A DNA stretch of 64,000 bases from Sarocladium kiliense. Taxonomy: Eukaryota > Ascomycota > Sordariomycetes > Hypocreales > Sarocladiaceae. The position numbers were made by a program, and so were the translations under genes. The DNA lies in assembly GCA_030734395.1 (NCBI GenBank), contig JAUZTG010000035.1, forward strand, positions 1-64,000. Reading direction: 5' to 3'. Under the pieces are notes generated by a model that was not told the DNA's origin, made no database searches, and saw only the letters and a list, made by a program, of their open reading frames with translations. Positions 1-10,431 of this stretch are shown here, one piece after another; the first letter of the stretch is position 1, and each line of letters opens with the position of its first letter.

Positions 1-492
1 GGGGGGGGCCAAGAATGACCTGACTTCCCCACAATCTTCCCCAGAAAGCGAAGATGGGGTGGGTGCACTAAGAATCATAAGCATGGGCCCAATGAACCTC
101 TATTGCAAGTGATCAAGTGTAACTTGGGTACGGGCTGGCTCTGCCAACTGCTCCGCGCGGTGGAGATACGTCCCTTGAGAGGCGCTTCTAAGCTGAATGT
201 ACTAATGTACCCCAACTTGCTATGCACGTCCTAGTTAAACCATGTTCCACTTGAATCATTATCGATGAGGGAGGTCTGGCACCTGTCAGACCTCATGGCA
301 TAGAGGGGGAATCACCTAGATGCTAATAGGCTGGACTAGCTGATAGGACTGAATCCGAACACTCTGAATCATCTTCGGGACAATTTCGCTCTATTGGTGA
401 TCAGCTCCTGAAGTGGGTGACCAGCCACCTCCACCCAGTCTCTCTCTACATGTCCCTCGCGCCGTCCTAGCATAGGCTGGTCTTGTCGAGAA
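1..492. other. Intergenic, 3' flank of the FAH-family gene
   Basis: No gene is supported here. The window opens with a run of eight G. Only short antisense frames occur, with no recognisable domain. The 3' end of the FAH-family gene abuts this stretch. Confidence 0.6.
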
Positions 493-1536
493 TCATTTCT
501 CATACCAGACTTTATTGACCAGGGTCCCGATTTCGGCAATTTGCACACGCACATCGTCCCCATCCTTCAGCACCACCGGAGGTTTCCTCGCGCATCCAAT
601 CCCCGGACCCGTGCCTGTCATGATAACCGTGCCACGCTCCAGGGTTGTGCCTTGCGAGAGGAAAGAGATCATTGTCGGGACGTCGAAGATCATTTCTCGC
701 GTGTTCGAATCCTGCACAACATTGCCGTTTACTGCTGCTGTGATTCGGAGGTTGTTCACATCGCTGAGGCTTGAGGGAGCAACGAGCACTGGGCCTAGTG
801 GCGCCGAGCCATCTAAACCTACAGGATATAGAGTTCCGTGTCAGTAGCCGCTTTCGCTAAATGCGTGTGGCGAAGCGAGAAAACGAGTCAGACTGTTCGA
901 CTCAGGCTACACTGACCTTTGGAAAAACACCACTGGCTATTCTTGAATTGTTGCGCACGTGCGCTAACGTCGTTGCTTGATGTGTAACCGAGAACATAGT
1001 CGAGCGCCTTGTCTTTTGGAATGTCCCGTCCCGTCTTCGAGATGATCAACGACATCTCAGCCTCGTAATCGCTTGTTCCATCTTGCGCTATAGCCGGAAT
1101 ATTGATCCGCGCTGGGTCAGGTCCGTTCAGAGCTGTCCGCGGCTTGATGAACAGAACTGGAGTGTCGGGAATGGGCATGGAAGCCTCTCGCGCATGATCG
1201 CGATAGTTTAGACCAAGGCACCGGATTACAGGGACCTCATCCATACGGATGGGCGACAAGAGCTACATAAGAGTTGGGTCAACATTAGTCTTCCTCGTTA
1301 CAGAACTTTACACCAGTAGCATCTGCAGTATGATAACTCACATGCTTGACTGTCATGGTCCTCTCCGTGACTGTTCCATCGAAGATGCAGCCTTGGACCA
1401 ATTTGACTGTAATTTTCTCACCCTTCTCAACACTGAGTCCGACGTCAGGATATGTCCTTGCATTGACCTGACCAAGATGTTCTCGGCCATCCTCCTCCGC
1501 GATGAAGCGTATCAGGTGAGTCCAGTTGGGCGCCAT
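493..1536 (-). CDS. Fumarylacetoacetate hydrolase (FAH) family protein
   Basis: Three exons (1536-1342, 1262-917, 818-493) give 288 residues. Joins use GTGAGT...GTAG and GTCAGT...GTAG introns, and the second join restores the KGLDGSAPLGPV segment. The short N-terminal part (MAPNWTHLIRFIAEEDG) is the usual fungal lead-in. The FAH fold follows, with a GLNYRDHA start, the acidic metal-binding YEAEM motif, SSNDVSAR, and the C-terminal GTVIMTGTGPGIG loop. The family hydrolyses, decarboxylates or isomerises 2,4-diketo or 2-oxo acids in the cytosol using Mg2+ or Mn2+. Sitting with an extradiol dioxygenase and a phenol-hydroxylase-like enzyme, it most likely acts on the ring-opened product of an aromatic; the substrate is inferred only. 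It is transcribed in the same direction as the next SDR. Confidence 0.9.
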
Positions 1537-2007
1537 TATTCGTCGTTTCTCGTCTCGGATCGTCTAAAATTCTGTACTAGAGATCCACGTTCAGATATGA
1601 GCATAGACTGATCCCAGGAGCCACAAGTGCATTTATATACTCCAGAAGAGGAGAGAGTGGCTAAGGGAGACCCTTCTCGCGGAGCGATTTCGGCACCTGG
1701 TCGGACAATCGTACCTAGGCCAACTGAAATTATTCAAGCAAAAAAAGGATTCTATACAAAAGGGGAGATGGCAATGGCCGCATTAGTCCTTGCCATTGAG
1801 CTAGCATGAAGTGGCCGCGAATGAGATTCTCTACGCCGTATGGTGCCGACGACACGAGCAAAAGGCCGAACTACTCACCATCAACAATTCTTATACCAAA
1901 TTCTTGTCACTTCCTGATGTCTATAACACGTTCTGCTAGTGACCCAAGCTATATGTACATGAAATCAGGAAGCAATCCATTGGAAACAGCTTTTACCAGA
2001 GCCAACC
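1537..2007. other. Intergenic, promoter side of the FAH-family gene
   Basis: This lies between two genes on the minus strand. It contains a TATA-like box (annotated separately) upstream of the FAH gene, an A-rich run near 1740, and no convincing coding sequence. Confidence 0.55.
1631..1639 (-). promoter_or_regulatory. TATA-like box upstream of the FAH-family gene
   Basis: On the minus strand this reads TATATAAAT, about 95 nt before the FAH start codon. The position and sequence fit a fungal TATA element, but a chance match is possible in AT-rich DNA. Confidence 0.35.
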
Positions 2008-2998
2008 TTACAGCGCGAGGGGAGGCATCGCGCCAACCGGCCCAGTGAATCCCTCGCCAGTCGCTGCCAAAGTCTTCCCACTGTCTGCCAAGATCACCTG
2101 CCCATTAATCGCTAGTGACAAGTCAGAAGAAATGAAACAAGCCAGGTTCGCGATCTCGTCTGGGTCTGCCACCCGATTGTAGAACTTATGCTTCTGCTCG
2201 GGCTCAAATAATCCACCACGCTCAAAGAACTCGGCATGCGTTGCCGCGACCTCCTCCTTCGTTGCTTCCGTCTTGTACTCGCTGCCAGTCTCAGCCTTCT
2301 TAGAACTGGTGAGAATGCTAGATGCTGTGCAGCCTGGCGCAATGCCGTTGACCCGGATACCGCTCGCGGCAAGTTGGACCGAGCCACTCTCGACGAGGCC
2401 GATGCATGCCTTCTTGACTGCGGTGTATGCGGCATCTGCATATGCACCGGCAAAAGCGGCACATGAGGAAGTGATAATGATGTTCCCCTTGGCTTGGGGC
2501 TTCTGATCGCTGACGACGCTCATGGCCTGAGAACCGTACTTTAAGGCTAGGAAGGGGCCCGTCTGCATAACTTGAACAGCGCGATTCCACGAGTCTAGAT
2601 CCAGACCATCCAGTGGCCTAAAGCTCAAGTTAGCACACTGCTTTCGCATCTTGATAGCCTGTTCATTAAAGGCCAACAGCCACTGACCTGTACATCGCAT
2701 AGCCAGCATTCGCGAAGAAGAAGTCCAAGCGCCCGTAGGTTCGAATGATGTCCTTCAAGAGTGCAACAGTCTGGTCTTGACTAGAAACGTCCAAGAAATG
2801 CCCGATTATAGTACACTCAAGACCAGCTAATTGAACGTCCTCAACCAGAGCTGGAACAGCACTGATACTCAAGTCGCATGCGTACACGGCTCGTGCCCCG
2901 GCCCTAGCTGCGGCCAGAACCATAGATCTCCCAATTCCAAAGGGCGTTCCGGCTCCAGTAACAACGCCAACCTGGCCTTCAAGCGAGATGCCTAGCAT
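2008..2998 (-). CDS. Short-chain dehydrogenase/reductase (SDR)
   Basis: Two exons (2998-2688 and 2617-2008) give 306 residues. The intron has a GTCAGT donor, a GCTAAC branch point and a TTTAG acceptor, and the join reads YRPLDGLDLDSW. Landmarks are the Rossmann glycine motif TGAGTPFGIG near the N-terminus, FANAG, and the catalytic serine and YTAVK (Tyr-x3-Lys). The start chosen is the Met directly before LEGQVGVVTG, as is usual in SDRs. An in-frame ATG at 3058 would add 20 residues. The tail past the NGQVILADSGKT segment is about 20 residues long. The NAD(P)-dependent substrate is unknown; in this cluster it probably oxidises an alcohol or dihydrodiol intermediate. Confidence 0.88.
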
Positions 2999-3926
2999 GG
3001 TATATTGGCCTTGGGTGTGCTGTGACAAGTTACTGCTCTGGGAAGCCTTCGTTCTCATGTGCCTGCTGATTGCTAAACTGTAGGCAGATGGGCACCTGTG
3101 TGATTATTGTTCCTATGGGCACAGTTGAGATACACGACATATTAAGAAGCCTAAAACAGGCTAGGAATCAATGAGCTCTCCTTGAAATGAGCTGCCTTCC
3201 ACGGGGAGCCGAAAATGCGCCGGAGTGCGGCTTGCTCGGGAGCACTTATGGTGTCAACCTAGGCGACTTCCACCTCGTGGAAACCCCTAAGCTTAGGACA
3301 TGCAGGGTGCAAAGCTGGTGGAAGTTTAGTAGTGAGGACCGGAATAGCGATCCGGAATCGTCTATTTGTCGATCATTGAATAGGCAAAATGACCAAGAAA
3401 GAATTGGTCCTACGGGATGAGTTCCTTCTGAATAATCTCTAAACAGATTGCCGATATACTAAAATGACCTCTAGAAACAGACGCAATGACGTTGGTGGTC
3501 ATCCGTCTCAAAGTCTGGTTAAGCTACGGCGAGATACTCAAAACTTCAGTATTACTTGCCTCGATCTTTCCATCGGCCAAGCATCGCCGGTATTTCGTTA
3601 TCTCTCTACAAGCTCCTTGGAGAAAGCCACTTAGAACAAAGCACTCCTTCTTGGTGTGGGGATAGAACGGGTGGCTACAGTAGTAGGTCAGACTGTTGAC
3701 AGACATGCTTCAGCTCAGGTGCAGCCCCGAAGTCATGCCGACGGCGTGACCGCATCTTTGTGATCGTGATGCTAATTGCATGCGATCCTCAAGGAATTGT
3801 CTTCCTTCAAGGATACTACTCATCCTTTTAATTGATGCCACGGTACGAATTAGCACTTGACTAATAAGTCTCTTCAAAGTTGGTATCTCTATCTACACGG
3901 CTACACTACCAGGCTCGAAAAAGCAA
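2999..3926. other. Divergent promoter region between SDR and zinc alcohol dehydrogenase
   Basis: No gene is supported. The stretch separates two divergently transcribed genes. It carries a direct repeat of CCGGAAT (3339-3345 and 3352-3358, 13-nt period) and a CCGAAG core at 3727. Open frames at 3187-3420 and 3524-3706 show no family signature. Confidence 0.55.
3339..3358. repeat. Direct repeat of CCGGAAT in a divergent promoter
   Basis: Two perfect CCGGAAT copies are spaced 13 nt start to start. CGG direct repeats are typical binding sites for fungal Zn2Cys6 regulators. That role is inference; only the repeat is observed. Confidence 0.4.
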
Positions 3927-4988
3927 ATGCTCAATATGAAAGCATACAAACTCGTTCAATGGGCTAAAGAAGGCGAGTATGTTGACGTTCCGAAGCCGAC
4001 CCCAGGACCCCAGGATGTTCTTATACGCGTCAAGGCGGTTGGCCTATGTAGGTCCGACCTCGATATGATGGAAAGTCAGCCTGGAAGTGATCCTTACGCC
4101 TCTTCGATTGATCCTGGCTACATTCTCGGCCATGAAACGGCTGGCATTGTTGAGGAACTCGGAAGTGCCGTGTCTAGCCTCTCGAAGGGCGAGGGCGTGG
4201 TCGTCCACCATATGAGACATTGCGGCTTCTGTGAGTTTTGCGAGGGCGGGATCGAGCAACATTGCACCTACTACAAGCGAGGTGCTATTGGCATGACGAG
4301 GGGATGTGGTTTCGACGGCGGCCTTGCTGAATACCTTGTCGTGCCTCGCACTGAGCTCATATCTATCGGGCAGAGCGACCCTGTCATGTTCGCGCCGCTC
4401 ACTGACGCTGGCGTTACGGCATATGCGGCCTGTAAGACCTTCTTTCAGAGGACCCGCCCGGGCTCAAATGTCCTCGTCATCGGCGTGGGAGGTCTCGGAG
4501 CGTATGCTGTGCAGTTCCTCCGTCTCCTGACTCCTGGCTACATCATTGCCATGGACACGTCCCCAGAACGACTATCCATGGCGAAGGAGCTGGGCGCAGA
4601 TGCAACCGTTACTTCTGGACCCGATGCCTTGGCCGATCTGAAGAAACTCACAAATGACAGCGGCGTTGATGGCGTCGTTGACTTCGTGGGAAGCGACAGT
4701 ACCTTGCGACTGGCATGCGACATTGTACGTCCTCAAGGTCACATTTCAGTGCCTGGTATGCAAGGCGGCTCGGTCTCTGTAGGATGGAATCTTATTGGAA
4801 CAAGCGCCAGTTTCGCGTTGAGCTTAGGGAGCACAAGACAGGATCTTCGTGAAGTTTGCCAGCTGGCCCAAGATGGCAAGCTGCGAATTGATGTTGACCG
4901 GTTCGGGTTTGATGAGATTCCTGAGGCATATGAGCGTCTACGAAAGGGTCAACTTAAGGGACGGGCAGTCATCATCATAGATGAGTAG
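3927..4988 (+). CDS. Zinc-containing medium-chain alcohol dehydrogenase
   Basis: A single exon encodes 353 residues, with a second possible start three codons in (MKAYKLVQW). The catalytic zinc ligands are visible as GLCRSD and GHE. The structural-zinc cysteines follow the C-x2-C-x2-C-x7-C pattern in HCGFCEFCEGGIEQHC. The NAD-binding motif is VIGVGGLGAYAVQ. The C-terminus (LKGRAVIIIDE) is the usual end of the family. It is likely a cytosolic NAD(P)-dependent dehydrogenase for a primary or secondary alcohol. It differs clearly from the ADH1-like enzyme at 35796, so it is a pathway paralogue rather than the fermentative enzyme. Context suggests oxidation of a benzylic or aliphatic alcohol made by a P450, which is unproven. 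Confidence 0.92.
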   Translation: MLNMKAYKLVQWAKEGEYVDVPKPTPGPQDVLIRVKAVGLCRSDLDMMESQPGSDPYASSIDPGYILGHETAGIVEELGSAVSSLSKGEGVVVHHMRHCGFCEFCEGGIEQHCTYYKRGAIGMTRGCGFDGGLAEYLVVPRTELISIGQSDPVMFAPLTDAGVTAYAACKTFFQRTRPGSNVLVIGVGGLGAYAVQFLRLLTPGYIIAMDTSPERLSMAKELGADATVTSGPDALADLKKLTNDSGVDGVVDFVGSDSTLRLACDIVRPQGHISVPGMQGGSVSVGWNLIGTSASFALSLGSTRQDLREVCQLAQDGKLRIDVDRFGFDEIPEAYERLRKGQLKGRAVIIIDE

Positions 4989-5229
4989 CGAGTACCAGCG
5001 GTATAGTAATGAACTATATGCATTTCTCCCAAGGCTGGTCGACTTTGTCGTTACCACCAAGCACGAATGTCGAAGTAAATTTAGCAACCATTCATCGGCA
5101 CAAGCTCATTCAACACATGTGAATATCAGAATTTCTTCAAATACATGGACCGCAGAGCGACCGTGTAGTATGAACCTGATAACATTCTTGAAGGCTGTGG
5201 GAAACAGGAGCTTCTCTTTTCCTATGGAA

Positions 5230-5691
5230 CTAGCCGAATACACCTTGAACGTCGTCGTTCTGAGCCCAAGTTTTTCTTAACCGCATTCTCGCAATCCTCC
5301 AGCCCTCCTCCGTCCGTTGAAAGTTGAACTTGTAATGCCCTCCAAACGCATGGTGCTCTCTTGGTTTGGAGACATCCATTGTCGCAGAAAACCACAGGTA
5401 CGCCGTCCCCGAAGCCTCATTCCCGTCCACGACAAACTCCATATTCGTCATGGAATGTTGAAGACCCTCGAAGCGGTCCTCAGCGCCACCGGCTGCTGCT
5501 GCGATCTTGTCACGGCCTTTGACTTCGGGCCAGCTCTCGAAGCCCATGATACCATCAGCCAAGAAGCATTGGCTGAAGTCGTCCCATTGATGGTTGTCTG
5601 CTGTGTTGCAGTACCGGTTAAGAAGCGAAGCTAAGGCGAATTTGTCCTCAATGAGCTGAATGCGCTGCTCAAGTGTGCTATTTTGTGCCAT
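5230..5691 (-). CDS. SnoaL-like (NTF2-fold) protein
   Basis: A single exon encodes 153 residues from the Met before AQNSTLEQRIQLIEDKFAL. An in-frame ATG at 5811 would add 40 residues with no family resemblance. The opening helix (LEQRIQLIEDKFALASLLNRY), then CNTADNHQWDDFSQCFLADG and a C-terminal GHYKFNFQRTEEGWRI strand, are typical of the SnoaL-like/bile-acid dehydratase-like group. Members are small homo-oligomeric isomerases, cyclases, dehydratases or ring-hydroxylating subunits. The substrate cannot be read from sequence. Sharing a strand with the MFE-2-like SDR and sitting between dehydrogenases fits a dehydration or isomerisation step. Confidence 0.82.
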   Translation of the reverse strand: MAQNSTLEQRIQLIEDKFALASLLNRYCNTADNHQWDDFSQCFLADGIMGFESWPEVKGRDKIAAAAGGAEDRFEGLQHSMTNMEFVVDGNEASGTAYLWFSATMDVSKPREHHAFGGHYKFNFQRTEEGWRIARMRLRKTWAQNDDVQGVFG

Positions 5692-6357
5692 GATGATGTA
5701 GGATTCGTTCGTGATGGGGGAATCGTCGAGTACCGGGTAGGGATCACGGGGTGCCTTGAGAAGTGTGAATAAGTCTATTCTGACAGCACTGGAAATGAGG
5801 TAAACCCGCATTATGAAGGGCCCTATGATATACTAAAGCTCATGTGACTACCATTGGAATAGCTTCAACAAGGAAGCGTACAGGATTATTCCTCACGCAG
5901 GGCGTGAATGTGAGCAGGGTCAACTTCGGACCAGCTTCGGCTGCGACTGCACAAAGGGCGAGAGAGGCCAATGCAAGAAACGGTCGTCCTTTCTTCCGCA
6001 AACTGGTCGATAATGCTGTTGGAGGTCACCGCGGCTCTCCAATCCGTGAGTCTGTATCCTTCTTCTGCAGGAAATTGTTTCTGAACGTTGCCGACATTCG
6101 CACGCTTGTCGTTGTTCGTTAGTTGGCAGGATGTGTTGGGCTAACAAAGATACACTCAGCGACCAAAGCATTGACCCGATGCTTCAGGAACATAGCAAAT
6201 GCCTAGACTAATCAGCTCTATTGCATAATCTTGGACTATCTTGGTACCCTGATACTTTCGTACTCGAAATTGTCCTATCGCTGCACACTGGTTTTGCCCA
6301 TCGATGACTTCGGTAGACTCAGCACACGCGCTACTTGCGCAAGTTCTTTGCAACTAT
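5692..6357. other. Gap with an unassigned minus-strand open frame
   Basis: There is no recognised gene. On the minus strand an open frame runs from about 6117 to 5891 and ends in REE-stop, with codon usage like a real exon (it contains GYRLTDWRAAVTSNSIIDQF). I could not join it to a start or to a domain. The stretch also holds AACTTCGG (5922-5929) and AGCTTCGG (5933-5940), two CCGAAG cores on the minus strand. It could be a small unrecognised gene, a relic, or the promoter side of the SnoaL-like gene. Confidence 0.35.
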
Positions 6358-7308
6358 CTATTCCGATGAAGGTATGATCCCCAGAGACGGCAGCGCCGGA
6401 ACTTCTAGATCCGATGCCAACTTCACACCATACCTGACATGATCTAAAGTACCGTCCGGAATGAATACATCCTCCTTCTTTCCCATGACCTTATCCCAGT
6501 TGTCCAGGAACCCCTGAGCTGTGGTCTCCTTCACATGGCCTGGGAATGTTGCAAAAATTACCCTTGCCGCCCGTCCTGCGCCCGTAGCAATGCACTCGCC
6601 CGAGACAGGACATTCGTCAGAGCACAGACTGACGACGAGCGGCGCACACTTGGCAGCTTCAAAGAACGTGCGTGTGATCATCTTCGAGGTGTCAGAGAGG
6701 TCCCCCATCCGCGACGAACCTGAAGGCAGAATGGCATTAAGCTTAATGCCACACGAGGGCGAAAAGCGTCCCAAGTCTTGTGTGATGGCGAATATGGCAC
6801 CTTTTGAGGCGGTATAAGCGCAATCTCCTCCAGCGCCGAATCCAAAGACAGCGTCCGATGCAACATTAACGATGCGACCGTACTTCTGCTTCTCCATTGT
6901 GCTCCATACAGCACTGGTCATAAGTTGTGATCCCAAAACTCCAATCTCCAAAACTCTCATAAACGCATCTCTATCTAGAGCGGCGTGTGAGCTGGGCTTG
7001 CCTGAGATGCCAGCATTGTTGACTAGGATATCGATCCGTTGAAACTTGGCAAGCGTGTCGGCGACAATTTCAACTGTCTGCGCCTTGTCTGAGACGTCGT
7101 GTCCATCTGCAATGGCAATGCCACCATCCGCCGTGATCTCGTCGGCCACAGCCTGTGCTCTCGTGACGCAGCCGGCTTCACCGGTCAGAGTACCGCCATA
7201 GTCGTTGACAACTACTTTAGCACCTGATTTGGCCAACAACAGGGCGTATTCACGGCCTAGCCCACCGCCAGCTCCGGTGACAATAGCGACTCGGCCTTTG
7301 ACAGACAT
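6358..7308 (-). CDS. SDR resembling the 3-hydroxyacyl-CoA dehydrogenase part of peroxisomal MFE-2
   Basis: A single exon encodes 316 residues. The N-terminus (RVAIVTGAGGGLGREYA, then VVVNDYGG) is characteristic of the (3R)-hydroxyacyl-CoA dehydrogenase domain of multifunctional enzyme 2. NNAG, an active-site serine in NVASD, and YTASK complete the SDR catalytic set. The protein ends after one dehydrogenase unit, with no hydratase or SCP2 domain and no clear C-terminal SKL, so peroxisomal targeting is not evident. It probably oxidises a hydroxyacyl or cyclic hydroxy intermediate with NAD+. It is divergent from the SDR at 7826, and the two share a 517-nt intergenic region. Confidence 0.9.
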   Translation of the reverse strand: MSVKGRVAIVTGAGGGLGREYALLLAKSGAKVVVNDYGGTLTGEAGCVTRAQAVADEITADGGIAIADGHDVSDKAQTVEIVADTLAKFQRIDILVNNAGISGKPSSHAALDRDAFMRVLEIGVLGSQLMTSAVWSTMEKQKYGRIVNVASDAVFGFGAGGDCAYTASKGAIFAITQDLGRFSPSCGIKLNAILPSGSSRMGDLSDTSKMITRTFFEAAKCAPLVVSLCSDECPVSGECIATGAGRAARVIFATFPGHVKETTAQGFLDNWDKVMGKKEDVFIPDGTLDHVRYGVKLASDLEVPALPSLGIIPSSE

Positions 7309-7825
7309 CTACACAGTTTTGTCCGTGAGGAGAGATTGGTGTTTCGTGTAAGGTGCCAGGTAAGAGGGTGAACCAACGACTTGATGGCGCGCGTGAATCG
7401 AAGTAAAGATAGTTCTAAAGCAATGGAATGACATGCAGATAGCAGCTCCTGCTCCCATTCCCACTCACACGCTCGCACGGAGGCATCTTGTAGTTTGGTT
7501 CACAGCGCCCGCCACTAGCGCTCAAAAGTAGTCCGCCCCTTCACCACCGAGTCGGCTGGGGCACTTCTCGCTAACATCCCAATGGTCCGAAGTTGAGGCC
7601 GAAGTTAGTTCGGCCCAGTCGCCATCAGTCCTCAAGGTGTTGCTAGGATGCGGAGGAGTTGGATGTGCGGGTAGCTATGGCAAACGTGACAGATTGCGCT
7701 TCATATGTGAATTGTGACCATCCTCAGTCCCTTAGCTACTGCGAATCAGTCTTTACCAGAAAGTAAAAGACGAATGACACCTTCGAGCATCCGACCAAAC
7801 TGATCTTCAAAGCCCAAAGGAAGTC
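7309..7825. other. Divergent promoter region between two SDR genes
   Basis: No gene is seen. It contains two CCGAAGTT copies (7587-7594 and 7599-7606). The second forms an inverted repeat CCGAA-N5-TTCGG (7599-7613), a plausible operator for both flanking SDRs. Confidence 0.55.
7587..7613. promoter_or_regulatory. Candidate regulatory element: CCGAAGTT repeat plus CCGAA-N5-TTCGG palindrome
   Basis: There are two direct copies of CCGAAGTT 12 nt apart, the second continuing into TTCGG as a perfect 5+5 inverted repeat. It lies between two divergently transcribed cluster genes, about 200-300 nt from each start. The CCGAAG core recurs in other intergenic stretches of the cluster. Factor and function are unknown. 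Confidence 0.35.
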
Positions 7826-8833
7826 ATGTCTAGTCTCCAAGGCCGTGTCTACGCAGTCACTGGCGCGGCGTCAGGTATTGGCAGAGCCGTGGCTATTCGA
7901 CTCGGAGAACTTGGTGCAGCAGCGCTGGCGCTCAGCGACGTTAATTCTGCTGGGCTCGAAGAAACCAAGAAACAAGGTCCGTCAAACATACAAACAAGAG
8001 TCAAGCGCTTAGAACCATGATGCTGTGCTGAGAGTGAGCTAAATTGTATCGTAGTTGCCTCGTCGACGCGGGTGAAGTGCGCTACCCTCGACGTGCGACA
8101 ACAAGCACAGGTCGAAGCTTGGATCAAGGACACTGTCGCAGAGTTCGGGCGCCTGGACGGCGCGGCCAATGTTGCCGGGATTGCTGGAGGCGAATCCTCA
8201 ACAACATGTGCGACTATTGTAAGCAATCACTCCTTCCGCAAGGCCTACATCTAGACTGATGAAATGGGTAGAAAGAGGAAGACTGGGATATGATGATGGA
8301 CGTCAACCTCAAAGGTGTGATGTGGTGCATGCGAGCCCAGCTTGCTGTGCTTACACGCCCTGGAGGGACCATCGTCAATGTCTCCAGCACCTCTGGCCTC
8401 CGTGGCTTTCCTGGCAACGCCGCTTATGCCTCGAGTAAGTTTGGTGTTATAGGGCTCTCGGAGTCCGCAGCTGGGGAGTTCGGGCGCGAGGGGATCCGTG
8501 TCAATGCAATTCTTCCGTAAGTAAATCTTCATCAGCACCACCAGTAACGTATCATTTCTCCTAACCAAACAATCAGTGGTCCGATCGCCACGGAGATGTT
8601 TCAAGCAGGCGAAGTGAAAGGCATTTTTGATTCGAAGGGTGTAAGCGCAGCGACATGTTTGGGACGTATGGGGAAGGCACAAGAAGTGGCCAAGGTCTTG
8701 TGCTTCATGCTCAGTGATGACGCTTCCTATGTTACAGGAGGTTAGTTCTCTCAGAACGTCTTTTTCCTAAGGCCTCAGACTAACAAATGATGCAGCTCAC
8801 TGGACGGTGGATGGCGGTTATGCCGCCTGCTGA
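7826..8833 (+). CDS. Classical SDR with five exons
   Basis: Exons 7826-7976, 8055-8218, 8272-8516, 8577-8740 and 8796-8833 join in frame to 253 residues. That is the normal size for a classical SDR. Motifs are TGAASGIGRA (cofactor loop), a diverged NVAGIAGG in place of NNAG, MDVNLKGVMWCM, the catalytic serine in NVSSTSG, YASSK, and RVNAILPGPIATEMF. The end is WTVDGGYAAC. The very short last exon (38 nt) supplies the conserved VDGG signature, which supports the join. It is a cytosolic NAD(P)-dependent oxidoreductase of unknown substrate. Its promoter is shared with the MFE-2-like SDR. Confidence 0.9.
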
Positions 8834-9178
8834 GTGATGGCTGCGTTCCCGCTTGGAAAGTAGTAGAGCCGGTAGATTGCGAACTCGCAAGCACCTCTAG
8901 AGTTGAAGCGATTCAAACACTATTAAGCATAGTAACACTTGAAAATGCAAATTTAGTGTTGTCTAGACATTGCGTCTCGAATAGAGATCAAAGTCTCGCC
9001 TTGTGTTCTCCATGGCTGGTGTTATGCTGACGTGGACGTGACATTGGTGCTTTTTTGGCACCACCAGAAAGAAACTCACACAAGTAGGCTCACAAGACTG
9101 GGCGACTATTTCCTTATTATTAACAAAATCGGCTTTCATATCTAGAGCCAGAAATTGATCAATCCCAGTACGCAGGCC
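8834..9178. other. Convergent 3' flanks of SDR and ABM-like genes
   Basis: This is a 345-nt AT-rich tail-to-tail spacer with no coding signal. It probably holds both 3' untranslated regions. Confidence 0.6.
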
Positions 9179-9950
9179 TCAGAGTGCCTCTTCCTTGAGA
9201 TCCACAATATGCCACGGGATCACAAATAGCTTGTAATAGTCCTTCAGTGCATCAATGCATGCTCGGAACCCAGGCCTCTTCTCAAATACTTCGTGATGAG
9301 CCTGTCCTTTTGTCAGCTAAACTGGCAAGCAAGTCCTTGCAGGGCTTTGTACTCACATCGACGCTCTCCCAGTTGATCAACAGCAGTTGATCCTCAGGGT
9401 TCTCAATGATCGGACTGATAAAGAAACCATGGCAACCTGACTCTTCCTCAAGAACTTTCGTGACAACCTTGTTGAACTGTTCGTAGTAGCCAGACACACC
9501 GCCTTCGACCACCTTAGTCAACGCGACCTCAATGGCTGGTGAATTGAGTGTCATCAGCAGGGCTGAGTCTGTGCTCAGAGGCGAATGTTCCAACAACGCA
9601 TGGCAAGTCCATTCCACCTTACGGCCGTTGAGAGCTGGTTGAATCACCCTGTGAAACTCTGCATACGCGGGACTGGTAAAGAAGCTGTGGGAAGACCTGA
9701 GATCCGCCCATTGTGCTAGAACAACTTTTGTGTATCGATCCTCAAACTTCCTTCCTCTCCACATAGCTTGAAGACCTGGTGCCCTGCGCTCTCCAACTCT
9801 GTCAGCAAGTTATATGTGGCGGAATTTAGGCATGGTAATAGGTCTGTTGACGCACTTCTTTAGCAAGGCCAGAGCTGGCGCAAGATCAGTTTCCACTTCG
9901 GCATCTGCCGCCGGGCGGTGCGGGACCAATATCAATTGGATGGCTGTCAT
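9179..9950 (-). CDS. ABM/EthD-like dimeric alpha-beta barrel protein
   Basis: Three exons (9950-9856, 9798-9357, 9301-9179) give 219 residues. The first intron uses GTGCGT with a GCTGAC branch and CAG acceptor, joining PALALLKKVGERRAPGLQ. The second uses GTGAGT and joins WESVDAHHEVFEKRPGF. Sequence such as YTKVVLAQWADLRSSHSF and DQLLLINWESVDAHHEV, with a KPGF-like RPGFRACI segment, is typical of fungal antibiotic-biosynthesis-monooxygenase barrels, often as two tandem barrels at this length. Such proteins are cofactor-free oxygenases, decarboxylases, cyclases or chaperones of unstable aromatic intermediates. It is divergent from a second protein of the same general type. Confidence 0.82.
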
Positions 9951-10431
9951 TGTGAATGGCCGCTTCCGATGTATCTTCAGCTCTCACAAACTCATAGTAC
10001 CATCAATCGGGTTTTGTTTTAAGTTGGGAACGACATCCTGTCCGCTTCAGGCATTTGACTTGGTATGTATCGAGAACCCTTGCAGGAGCCAGGAAGTAGA
10101 CAGACGTGAGGGGTGTACGTTGCCGGAATCAGCCCGACGATAGAGCGAGCCTGTCAATCTCGTTTCTAACTTACCGGGCCTAAGGAAAAACACAGCACGC
10201 GAGCATGACTTGCGGCGACTAGCTAGGCCCTTGGTGGCACTAATATAGCGAGGAGCAGGTTGATCAGTAGCCCCCAACCCGGCGCTTGCTTGGGCTTTAG
10301 CTACCTTACCTACTAGTATCTCGGGGGGGCTGCCCAACTCATTTGCACCCTGAGAACCAAAGAAGCACATACTTTCTGCTTCTCGATTCGTTTTCAAGTG
10401 TTTTGCAATTATACCAATCTAGTTTGTGACC
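9951..10431. other. Divergent promoter region between two ABM-like genes
   Basis: A 481-nt head-to-head spacer with no gene. I saw no CCGAAG core here, unlike in several other intergenic regions of the cluster. Confidence 0.55.

Noticed and set aside
1..8. Run of eight G as a telomere or assembly boundary signal
   Set aside because: No TTAGGG repeats follow; it is an isolated homopolymer.
703..714. GTTCGAATCC, similar to the T-loop of a tRNA gene
   Set aside because: It lies inside a well-supported exon of the FAH-family gene, and no acceptor stem or anticodon arm surrounds it.
2999..3058. 20-residue N-terminal extension of the SDR at 2008
   Set aside because: It is in frame but unlike SDR N-termini; the Met directly before the Rossmann strand fits better. 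It remains possible.
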